A stretch of 64,000 nt of DNA from Asterias amurensis (Eukaryota; Echinodermata; Asteroidea; Forcipulatida; Asteriidae), in the NCBI RefSeq assembly GCF_032118995.1, contig NC_092669.1, forward strand, positions 1,488,001-1,552,000, written 5' to 3'. Below the pieces are notes generated by a model, which was not told the DNA's origin, did no database searches, and was given only the letters and a program-made list of their open reading frames with translations. This document shows positions 42,201 to 50,900 of the stretch, piece by piece (within the stretch, counting starts at the first letter, position 1; each line of letters begins with the position of its first letter). A program made the position numbers and the translations under genes.

Positions 42201-43692
42201 CACACAGTAACACAAAATTGCTAAATTTGGCACATTTGATTTGTGACTTTGTCTCATTCTCATTAATGTGGTCTAGTCCAGCAACATGTAATCGTTGCAA
42301 ATGTGGTATCATTTTAAAGAGGAACAGTTTAGCTGCATTGATATATACCATATACAAAGAGAGTATTAAATAATAACAAATATACTGGATTGAAAAAAGT
42401 TTCCTTACTTTTTGTGAGCCAGTATATTCCAAAACAGACTCACTCATGGTTGTTTTAATCCACATTTTAATCTATACAATACCTGATGGGCCAGCTTCCA
42501 TTACTTGAACTTCGGCAGAAAGTAGAACCTTATAATAGCATAAAATGAGGTACAACCTGAACAGTAGATTGTGGGTGAAACTAATTCTGAGCCTCATGTG
42601 ACCAAAGATGGGGCGAACTCTCGGAGCGAGGATCCTCCGGATATATCAATAAGGTTTATCGCGAATAGCAAAATATCAAGAGAGGGCGCTGTTGAACCCA
42701 TACAAAGGTATAGGCGTTTCGTGCGCGAGTCGTAGAAACTGCATAGAAACTGCCCCATATGCCTTCCCACAACGCATTGCGGTTCTGAATCGCGATAAAC
42801 CTTATTACTGAGGATGAAGCTGGCCCACCAGGTAAAATAAATTTATAAGTGGTTAGGCAGGTACTGGTCTAACCAACGCGGTGGTTTCATTGGATAGTAA
42901 TGTACGTGATCATGACGCCTATATAGGGTGCGTTCGATAAGCTTCCCTGGGTCTACCCCGCGGTGCTCACTCATCGGGTGAGCCCCTGACTAGTGCTAAT
43001 CGAACTATCATTCTCGCCCTCTCGTGGTGACCCCAAAGGACCCACTCCAAAAGCAGGGCACTAGGGGCTGACCCGGTTGAGTCCCTGGAATGACGTAAAG
43101 CTATTCAAACGCACCGAGGGTAAACCGGGGCTGACCCAGGGAAGCTAAACGAACTAATAATAGATTGATACTGATAAAACACACACGACAAGCGAGTGGT
43201 TGTATTGGTATGCGAGGTCAAAGGTACATCTATCAAGAAGCTGCCAGACTCTAAGCTTCGAGGTGTGACGTCAGATGCTCAGGCTAGTTTTTGTGATGCT
43301 TTGTTGAATTTGTTAATCCACGAATTGCAATTTTTATTTCTTCAGATGCATTAACGGGAGCATCATCTGAAACACAGACTACCACAGCCTTGGGTGGCAC
43401 ATCTTCACAGACCCCCCAGAAAGGAGCACGAGATGACAAACAGCAGAGCAAGGCTCCTGAGCTATCACCAGCACACTACCCATCACCAGGTTCCAACACG
43501 TTTAATATATTGCTTGATAACACACTCAAAACTGGCATCACTCAACCATCGCTCCCTCTAAGCCCTCATGCAGATCCAGACGATGAAGACATGGTTTCCG
43601 AAAGCCAAAGTGGTATGGAGAAGGAGGATGATACGCATCATGACGTCAGCGATGACGTAGGTTACGATCAGGATCATGAACTGCCTCAGTGA
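33088..43692 (+). CDS. Ig-superfamily receptor with an amplified YxxP cytoplasmic tail
   Basis: Exons: 33088-33259, 33904-34245, 34495-34842, 35068-35421, 35596-35784, 36743-36811, 36977-37045, 37212-37280, 37461-37529, 37722-37802, 39681-40097, 40206-40268, 40613-40696 and 43346-43692. Every internal junction is phase 1, and the sum is 2673 nt, so 890 residues. The product has a signal peptide, a basic RRRTKR stretch that could be a furin site, three Ig-like domains, a membrane span (WVIGLIVGVIVLVLICLIVF) and a low-complexity acidic cytoplasmic tail. There is no kinase or TIR domain. The tail holds six YxxP motifs (YNSP, YPSP, YLEP, YDQP, YNIP, YPSP). YxxP is the known Crk SH2 docking pattern; signalling or an immune role is inference. 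A pyrimidine-rich acceptor at 33025 suggests a 5' noncoding exon. The family beyond Ig superfamily is not recognised. Confidence 0.82.
33904..35421 (+). CDS. Ig receptor exons 2-4: three Ig-like domains
   Basis: Exon 33904-34245 is V-like: YLRCPTW, VFWFKG, then DDDGGLYDCRVVP, the D-x-G-x-Y-x-C signature. Exon 34495-34842 has GQIKCPHS, TYWSLDKG, LRLLSLQ and FWCHRF. Exon 35068-35421 has LQLKCSVLN, VTLYWNDI and KFVCNATG, nearer C/I type. Sequons such as NQT, NFT and NAT are present. Confidence 0.8.
34310..34372 (+). pseudogene. Partial duplicate of the 3' end of Ig exon 2
   Basis: TGCCGAGTTGTACCTACAAC and the following GAAGAGAGAAAGGCAGG repeat the end of exon 33904-34245 at a 128-bp offset. There is no complete Ig domain or acceptor, so I read it as the remnant of a tandem exon duplication. 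Confidence 0.6.
35596..35784 (+). CDS. Ig receptor exon 5: membrane span
   Basis: The exon opens at the span (AYWVIGLIVGVIVLVLICL), followed by the stop-transfer VKRRSNHSK and a Ser/Ala/Asn-rich segment. It is phase 1 on both sides. Confidence 0.85.
36743..37529 (+). CDS. Four tandem near-identical 69-nt tail exons
   Basis: Exons 36743-36811, 36977-37045, 37212-37280 and 37461-37529 each encode ADESQTLLPQTSQSGEDQPE or a close variant (copy 4: LPPQTSQSEEHQPE). Each has its own acceptor (TTCTAG or TTCCAG) and GTAAGT donor. All are symmetric phase 1, so any number can be included without a frameshift. The products are acidic, with SQ sites. Confidence 0.82.
37722..37802 (+). CDS. Ig receptor tail exon with YNSP (duplication copy A)
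   Basis: It encodes PKSGSDTMVVNNFIV and NHYNSPAKN, phase 1 on both sides. Its homologue in copy B is 40613-40696. The conserved SGSD, VVNN and Y-N-x-P positions suggest selection on a tyrosine motif. Confidence 0.72.
38630..38916. mobile_element. MITE-like insert with inverted ends in copy A
   Basis: CCCGGAGAACGCTGAG at the left is answered by CTCAGCGTTCTCCGGG at the right. The 287-bp interior contains recurring TTTTGCCATAC motifs. Its absence from copy B dates it after the duplication, or to a loss in B. Confidence 0.65.
39106..39142 (+). CDS. Possible alternative first exon MNLITEDEAGPP (copy A only)
   Basis: ATG at 39106 runs 37 nt to a GTAAAA donor in phase 1, compatible with exon 39681. 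An in-frame stop lies just upstream, so it could only be a first exon. In copy B the same position (42795) is ATA. Weak evidence. Confidence 0.2.
39238..39480. mobile_element. GTGCGTTCG foldback element in duplication copy A
   Basis: The left end is GTGCGTTCGATAAGCTTCCC and the right end CCCAGGGAAGCTAAACGAAC. Its counterpart in copy B is 42927-43155, so the insertion predates the duplication. Confidence 0.72.
39681..40268 (+). CDS. Ig receptor tail exons with YPSP, YLEP and YDQP, plus a diverged repeat exon
   Basis: Exon 39681-40097 encodes GARDDNQQSKAPEPSPAHYP, then SDYLEP and DDVGYDQP. The open frame runs to a stop at 40117 if the donor at 40098 is not used, giving an alternative C-terminus. 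Exon 40206-40268 (DESRTTRNRTSQSEELG) is a diverged relative of the four tandem exons. Confidence 0.68.
40613..40696 (+). CDS. Ig receptor tail exon with YNIP (duplication copy B)
   Basis: Homologue of 37722-37802: PKSGSDKTVVNNYIV and HHYYNIPAK. The length differs by one codon and phase 1 is kept. Both splice sites are intact. Confidence 0.7.
41333..42424 (+). mobile_element. Degenerate Tc1/mariner-family transposon
   Basis: The ends are inverted repeats: CTCACAAAAAGTAAGGAAAC at the left and its reverse complement at the right, extending through TTTTTTCAATCCAG. Transposase fragments are readable on the plus strand near 41830-42063: RTTNTSTVADLTRFLNEEWN and then MRRRCQAVINAFG, which is the Tc1 transposase C-terminus. 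Frames are broken and most of the N-terminal half is missing, so the copy is dead. Confidence 0.8.
42927..43155. mobile_element. GTGCGTTCG foldback element in duplication copy B
   Basis: Homologue of 39238-39480 with a few small deletions. Confidence 0.72.
43346..43692 (+). CDS. Ig receptor terminal exon (copy B homologue of 39681-40097)
   Basis: It opens with an extra N-terminal stretch (DALTGASSETQTTTALGG) absent from copy A. Then come the shared GARDDKQQSKAP, AHYPSP, MVSESQSG and DDVGYDQ, ending ELPQ-stop. After the stop, bases still resemble copy A (GATGAAGTACTTGCTGATGA), so the stop and a frame shift shortened this copy. Confidence 0.7.
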
Positions 43693-43743
43693 AGATGGAT
43701 GAAGTACTTGCTGATGACAATTCACAGGGTTGGTATCAATTCA

Positions 43744-43971
43744 ATAGACCCTTCCCATAAAATATGTAAATTGCACATGGCGCGTGCGCACTAACGTTTT
43801 GGTTGGCAAAATGAGGGAACATCGCGCTGTTCTGTACACGGCTAATGGGTGCGTGACGCAGACGCGATTGCGCGTCTGCTTAGTGCACAACTCTATGGCG
43901 TTTTCCAACCAACCGTGTCTGTACGCATGCGTGAATGTGATGAGCATATTTCATGGGAAGGGTCCATTTAA
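43744..43971. mobile_element. Foldback MITE downstream of the Ig receptor stop
   Basis: GACCCTTCCCATAAAATATG at the left is answered by CATATTTCATGGGAAGGGTC at the right. A fragment of the interior (GGCTAATGGGTGCGTGACGC) is also seen near 33318. Confidence 0.72.
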
Positions 43972-44824
43972 TAACATTTTCTGGAATTATCGTTTCTAAT
44001 GGAAGTTAGGCTTTGTATATTATTTGAGAAGTGTTTAAATTTCAGCTACTCAAATGTGTGCCACATTCAACTTTGTTTTTTGAGTAGACTTAGTTAATGA
44101 ATCGAATGTTTAACAATGTCCATTTTAATTCTCGCACGACCTTTTTACTGACGACTTAATTCTATTTGATGAGCTAGGTTCGTAATATTTTTTTATTAGG
44201 TTTATAAAATTTGACACAATTCTTAATGTCATTTCACTTTTTGCTCAGCTATCTTTTGGATAACATTTGCCGCACAAACTAACAGATTGAAGTGTGTAAC
44301 ATTCAATGCAATGGTTGGATATGCATTAGTTTCGCGCTCCATACCTATGTGGGGCTTATATAAAAGCAGCATTGAGGATTATGTTGTGTGTGTTTTTCTT
44401 TCATCACAAACATATTTTACTGAAGTGGTTTCTTTCTTCTTCTTCTTTCTTTTTCCAAATAAAGGTTCTACAGTTATTGATCATGGTTGTTGACGTGGGC
44501 GGTTTTTGTTTAAATAAAACAACGGATGAACTCTCAGTTCTTCACCAAACAGTTCGCGGTACCTCACTTTGTGAAAGATGGGAGTCAGAGACCAGACACT
44601 TCGTGCATGACGTCACAACGGGACTTGAAGTATATAAACTTCACTCGTTATAGATATCCTCTTGTCATTGCTTGTATTTTACAAACTACTTATTTTTTTA
44701 AGTATATGTTTTTAAAGTTAAAACTCTTTAGAAGTTTTATCCTTACATTGTGCATTTGTTTTTAATTGCGCCGTAAAGGCAGTGGACACTATCGGTAATT
44801 GTCAAAGACTAGCCTTCACAGTTG

Positions 44825-45010
44825 GTGTATATATTTTGATAGACTGTACTATTACTGTTTTGCCTTAAAGTGCCCTTTCCGACTGAAATATCGTAGGAAT
44901 TATATGATAGTGTATTGAGTTAAGGTTCAATTTTTACGGATACATGAACAATTATTGTGAAGTTTTAATAAAATTATAATTATTACAAAGAAACTTTATG
45001 CTTAACATAA
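44825..45010. repeat. Interspersed repeat, inverted relative at 62697-62880
   Basis: ACTTTATGCTTAACATAAAA, ACATGAACAATTATTGTGAA and TTTCCGACTGAAATAT recur as reverse complements about 18 kb downstream. Confidence 0.6.
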
Positions 45011-45179
45011 AATCAGCAACAATAACTTTTAATGCAGCTATTTATACAACTTGACGCTTGTATACAAACAATTATTTGGTCCTAAATTCTGAGCAGTTTG
45101 GCCCAAATCATTCAATGCATCTAAATCGTGAGAAGAATATTGTTTTAAAAATATAAGGATGGTTACTTGATGATATACA

Positions 45180-46283
45180 GGATAATATTGATCATAGACA
45201 GTTTGGCAATGTTAAAGGTGTTTCCACCTCACACTGCCTAACCCATTTAATGCATTATCTCTTTCAGATTGATCATAGACAGTTTGGCAATGTTAAAGGT
45301 GTTTCCACCTCACACTGCCTAACCCATTTAATGCATTATCTCTTTCAGATTGATCATAGACAGTTTGGCAATGTTAAAGGTGTTTCCACCTCACACTGCC
45401 TAACCCATTTAATGCATTATCTCTTTCAGGGAGCTGAGGAAAGTGGTAACCTGGAAACTAAAGTTCTTGGCATTGTACTTCAAATCATTCTTAAATGGGA
45501 TGCCCAAGTTAACGACATGATACGCAAAGCGAATAGACGTTTGTTTATGCTTAGAACATTGAAACGTTTTGGTTTTGACTGCAACGAATTAAAAATAGTT
45601 TATGAAGGGTATGGCGATCTACACTTGAATACGCTGATGATGTAGTTTGGCATTCTGGTTTGACAAATAAACAAAGTGACGACATTGTGTAATCTTGACT
45701 CTTTATCTAACCGAAGGGTGGACCACTGCCGTGGATTTGCGAAGGGTTTGCCTAAATCCGACCGAACCAGTGGTCTCCTCTCTTCATCCAGGTTGGCAAG
45801 TCATGGCAGATGCCTCCGTAGTGCCACCAACCTATCTCAGCTCCGTGTCAAAACCAATCGTTTTAAAAATAGCCCAATTCCTTATTTCATTAATTTGCTA
45901 ACACCCAGTGATTATGGTTTTTTTCTCTTTCTCTGGTTGCATTTTGTATTGTATTCCATGTTTTTAATACTATCGTTGTTTTTTGCTAGTCTTATTGTTT
46001 TCCTCATCCAGTCCTATTTCCGTGTGTTTTTGATGGCGTGTTTTTATCCTGCCTTCTATTTGTTTTATGTTTTTATTGTTTTGTTTTTGTTTTATTGCAA
46101 TTCATCATTGTATTCAACCAGTCCTGTTCATGTGTGTGTTTTAATATCTTTTTATATCAATAATAATATTTTATTAATAATAATATTGTTTTTACTATTT
46201 AATTATTGTAAATCATGTGCGAATTTGGCCTGTGGGCCACGAAATGTGATTCCAATAAAATGAAATGAAATGAAATGCTATCA
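45180..46283 (+). mobile_element. Degenerate non-LTR retrotransposon 3' remnant with triplicated segment
   Basis: Reverse-transcriptase-like peptide QFGNVKGVSTSHCLTHLMHY is followed by VLGIVLQ, IRKANRRLFMLRTLKRFG and KGLPKSDRTSG, typical of the RT C-terminus in CR1/jockey-like LINEs. The tail is ATAAAATGAAATGAAATGAA, a LINE-type microsatellite end. Frames are broken by several shifts, so it is inactive. Confidence 0.72.
45188..45430 (+). repeat. 81-bp tandem triplication inside the LINE remnant
   Basis: TTGATCATAGACAGTTTGGC begins at 45188, 45269 and 45350. The 81-bp unit is 27 codons, so the reading frame survives each copy. Confidence 0.85.
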
Positions 46284-46474
46284 AAAGAAGTGTTTACATG
46301 TACATGGTTTGCCATGTGGGGAAATCTAAGTCTGCCACACTGGTGTAGCAGGAAATTCTGTCCCCTTGAGATTTGGTCCCTCCATAATATGGCAAACTGT
46401 TCACAAACCTCTTCTGATAGCGCCCTCTTTTGACTCATCCTCCTTCCCATGTTAATTTCCCATATGGGGGACCG

Positions 46475-46560
46475 AATCTCTGGCGGACTGATTTCCCTGG
46501 GACACCGGCACTTTAATCAGGAGGTCGCAGGTTCAAATCCCGTTCTAGTAAGTCTTGCCC
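46475..46560 (+). mobile_element. tRNA-like SINE fragment
   Basis: GGTCGCAGGTTCAAATCCCG is a clear box B. The 5' half is degenerate. Confidence 0.4.
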
Positions 46561-47740
46561 CATAGAACACGTCCAATCCGTTTCCCAAGCCTATCTAATT
46601 GAGGGAGCACTACGCAACTAACTTTTCAACAAAATGCGATAGGCCTATTACATTGATCGTTTAGAGAAATGAGTAAAACAATGTCACGAATATAATTGTC
46701 AAATTAACCAGTTATGGTATACGTATACATGTAACTACCATAACTGGCTAATGCGTTTTAAATGCTAAAATAATTTTCGTATAATTTGTTAGGACCTCGG
46801 CAAGTAATACATGTACAGTTAATTTGGAAGCTATCTATTAATCAATATCTTCAAACCGTGTAAGTTTAATGTAAATCTTTGGACATTGTGTTTTGTGTCT
46901 CACAAAAGTACCCAGATCTTTTAAAGTTGTGGGTAAAATGAGGGTAAAGAATAAAAAATGCAGGAACTATAGACATTAAAGACTTCTCTGATTTTTACAT
47001 TTTTCTTTAGACTTTACATGTATTTTCCCAAAGCCCCAAAAAGTTAATAGCCTGACGTTTCAACCCTAGCAGAGTATTTTTTGAAGGCTAAATATTTAAG
47101 AAAAGGTCAATTTAGTCTTTGTAACATAAACAATCTAAAATTTACAAACGTATAATAAAAAGACGTTCGTTTTCAATGCCCTGACAAAATTGGACAGTGC
47201 AAGGCATTCTAAAATGCATAAATGGCTCGAAAAAGTTGATACACAATATCATTATTAAGAACTACAGATTCCCTAATGCGCCTTACAAAAAAGGATAAGT
47301 GTAAAATATTAAATTATAAAAAAATAAAAAAATTGACAAGAACAGCAACGACAAAGCAAACTATACAAACATCAGGTGGAAATGGTAAAAAACAAAAATA
47401 ATAATGGCTGTTCCAAAAATGTCACATACAGTTCTTTTTGTTATGCCCCTTGAAAACTCATCACCAAAAGGTAAAGCAGTAGTAATGTGCACGCACACTT
47501 CTTCTGCCAATGATAGACATCTTAATTTGCAGTGTTACAGCCCGAGCTTGGAAAACTATGGAAAGCCATAAATTAAAATCCCCCAAATACTGTAGCTCGC
47601 TACTATTACAAAAAATGTTCAAGGTATTTTATTTGATTGAAAGTTTGCAGAAAATGTTGAATTTTGTTAAAACATCTGTTAATAAGATTGAGTGTTTTAC
47701 GAACATTCGGCCGGCCATGCCAACCAAGGGTGTTTGTTTG

Positions 47741-47887
47741 GGTGCGTTCGTCTAGCTTCCCTGGGTCGACCCCGGTGTGTGACGGTTTTTTTCCCCAAGA
47801 CGAACGTGTGCAGATAGTAACCCACGTTCGTCCTGGGAAAAAAAACCGGCACACACCGGGGTCGACCCAGGGAAGCTAAACGAACGC
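47741..47887. mobile_element. GTGCGTTCG foldback element, compact copy
   Basis: A 147-bp near-perfect palindrome closely matching 21801-21949. It lies about 80 bp downstream of the Amt stop codon. Confidence 0.78.
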
Positions 47888-47967
47888 AGCCACTATTAAC
47901 ATCATTACGCAAGGGGTCATAATGTGACCCGCTCAAACGAAATACATGCATACGTCACTAACAGATT

Positions 47968-50900
47968 TTATTTGGCATCGCTTTTCTTATTGTCAACCTC
48001 TTCGACGGGAAGTTCTTGCTCCTTGGGCTGAAGTTGAAATACTTGGACCGGTAAAACACCACTAGTGCTGCCTTCTTTCCTAATATCACGCTCACCTGAA
48101 ATAAAAAAACAAAACAAATCAAAAAACAAAAACAACAAGTGAACAAACAAAAAATGAAATTGAAACAAAGTGGCGATCTTTGTTATTTATTTATTTATTA
48201 TTTATTTATTTATTTATTATTATTATTTTTTTGGATCTGACACCACTAAAAAATCTTCCGCCAAGTTAGATATAATATTTTGAAACACAGCTCCCAAATA
48301 GCATGTTAATCAGAAGTTTTGTTCTTTAAAGTTCAAACAATTTCTACTAAATAAACCTAAAATCTGCAAGAATTCTGTAAAAATGAGATTGAGCTTGGGA
48401 AAGATCAACCTCGTCCTCAAATGAAAACATGAACTTACTTGAAGCTGGCGAGCCTTTGCTAGAGCTTGCTGTTGGTGATTCGTTTAAGTACCCATTGTCA
48501 TCCGCTCCACGAACTTTGACCTCAATGAGATCGGCCTCCGATGACCAGCCGTGACCGTAGCTTGAAAGTGGATATGCAGACTCGCCATGTTTGGCAATAT
48601 CGAGACCTTTCGAGAAAAGAAAAACAGACGACTTGGTGAGAGTCTAATTGCAGGTGCATTGTTGTCTTCGACAACCATTTTCTAAAACCTCACACCTCCA
48701 CAAAATCGGAGACCTTTTACCGACACTGTGGCAGCAGACTTACAAGGCGAGTCCATCATTTTCGGATTCGTTCGCTTGCCCTGAAATGGAAAGTTACCTG
48801 ATAAGTCTGCTGCCACCTAGCGTTCCAAAGTCTCAAATTATTGTCCTCACCTTTGGCCTCTATTTCCGGCGACACTCGCAAAATGCCAAAGATCCTCATA
48901 GTTCCAAACAAAATGGTTGTCAGTACTCCTGTCCACACAATGATGACCATAGCACCCAAAGCATTCCAACCCAAAGCCTGCAAACATCAATCAGTGAAAC
49001 AAAAGGAAACATATTATATTCCACAAAATCTCTCTTATTTTATTTTAAACTTTACCAAAAGGTGTTTTTCAAATCAAGTCGAATTAACTTACAACAAATG
49101 CGTCTTGACTCCATGTAAAAACGACACCTTCTCCAAACCGAAAAATAGGTACGGAAAACACACCCCATAAGCCTCCTCCAAGATGAACTGCAGATAAAAA
49201 CACAAACAAAGAAAAATATAACCGTAACAATTTGTTGAGAATTTAGAAAAGTTGTTACTTAAATCTTCGGACATTAAAACAATCTTGACCAGGAGTAGTC
49301 TAGAGAAAAACCAAATGTATAAAAGGGAAGTTCCAATCAATCAAACCTAAAAATTATTATTTAAGTACAGGTGTAACGTCCCGGTGAATTATATTCCTTG
49401 ATACCCTAGACTGGATCATTCAACAATATTATTTCCTGAATGTCTGTTCCTCCTTTCACGAAAACAAGTTTTCTCCAAAAAAGCAAAGTAACACAAAGTT
49501 AAAACAATGCCAGTGGAGTAAAAACAAATACGTGCTAATTTTTGAGACGCTGTATAAAGCATGACCCTTCAACTTCTGTGACCTTTGGCTCGCCCTTACC
49601 TGCTACAGCATCCAAAGGGTCATCGATCTTTAATTTGCACACGGCATAGCTCCAGACGACATAGACAACGCCTGACACAATGCCAACGATGGCGGCGCCC
49701 CACGGTGCTAGTGCATTACATCCAGCACATATCGCCACCTATTTTCGAATTAACAATAGACAAAAAGGTAAAAAGACAAACAATTAAAAACACATGAAAG
49801 CATATGCCACAAGGTTTTTTCTTCTTTTGGTATTCTCTTGAAACTTCGATGACGAATAATTGAGCCAACATGTTCACTTGATTGTTATTGTACCCATGTT
49901 TGGATATACCAAGTGAGAATACTGGTCTTTGACAATTACCAGACGTGTCCAGTGACGTTAAGGGAGGTGTCAGTCTGCTGCAAAACATAACCCACTTAAG
50001 ATTTCCATAACACCATAAAGTCACCACATAACAAGCACGACATGAAGACTCTCTTACCATTCCAGTCAGTCCACCATTGAGCGTAATTAACAAACTCCAC
50101 TGTCCATTGAAACCAAGTTTTTTAATGACCATGGCTACCAGAGCACCATGCCCACCGCTAATGATGGTGTTGACAATAGAGATTGCCACAACCTCACCGT
50201 CTCCAGGCTGGGAGATACTCGCCTGGGAGCCGCCATTGAAAGCAAAGAAGCCAAAGAAGAGAATAAAACCACCCAGGGCTGCGAGCTGTATGAAGAAGAT
50301 GAAAACAAAAAGGGGAAAAGTGACTAAAGCCCAGTTCATATTGCCTGCGAATACAATAGACCTTATCGCAAATACCAATGCGCAAGCGCAGACTATTGAA
50401 TGAGGTGCATTGTGGGATAGATATGGATCAAATTTGGATACCAGCTAGACCACAATGCACCTAATTTCAAGCTTCACGCACGCGCCCCAGTATTTGCGAA
50501 AAGGTCTATGCGCAGTTGACGTGAATTTTATGTTACAACTCTGCCCTGCGCTGCGATATTCACAGGAGAGTTGAGCACAATATTCAACCCCTGCGATATA
50601 TGCTATGCTATTCAATTGTAATGTCAACATTCGTATCCCAGTCGCAGGAAGTATGAACTGGGCTTCAGTAATGTTTGAAGGTTTGCATGTATTACAAGCC
50701 AAACTATCGTTCTTCGGATGAGACATAAAGCCGTTGGTACCGTGTGTTGTGAAAAAGCATGCAATATAATCAGGTACACTTATAAACAATTTGCTAAGCA
50801 TGGACAAAGTACAGTTTGTTTGCCAGCCAAATGTCATTGTAAGTTGTTGCTACTGAAACTATGTGTACTTCACAGCCGAGCTGCCATAATTACAAATGAA

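Larger units (their letters stand above)
40498..43735 (+). repeat. Segmental duplication, copy B
   Basis: Direct repeat of copy A in the same orientation, longer by a roughly 1.1-kb Tc1-like element (41333-42424) and lacking the 38630-38916 insert. Flanking homology resumes on both sides of each insert. Confidence 0.85.
43693..47967. other. Intergenic, LINE remnant and foldback elements
   Basis: This stretch holds a foldback MITE, the LINE remnant, a SINE fragment and AT-rich sequence. No gene is supported. It separates the Ig receptor from the oppositely oriented Amt gene. Confidence 0.6.

Noticed and set aside
45676..46263. 195-codon hydrophobic open frame as a membrane protein gene
   Set aside because: Its start resembles LINE RT C-terminal peptide and the rest is a T-rich 3' tail translated by chance into Phe/Leu/Ile runs.
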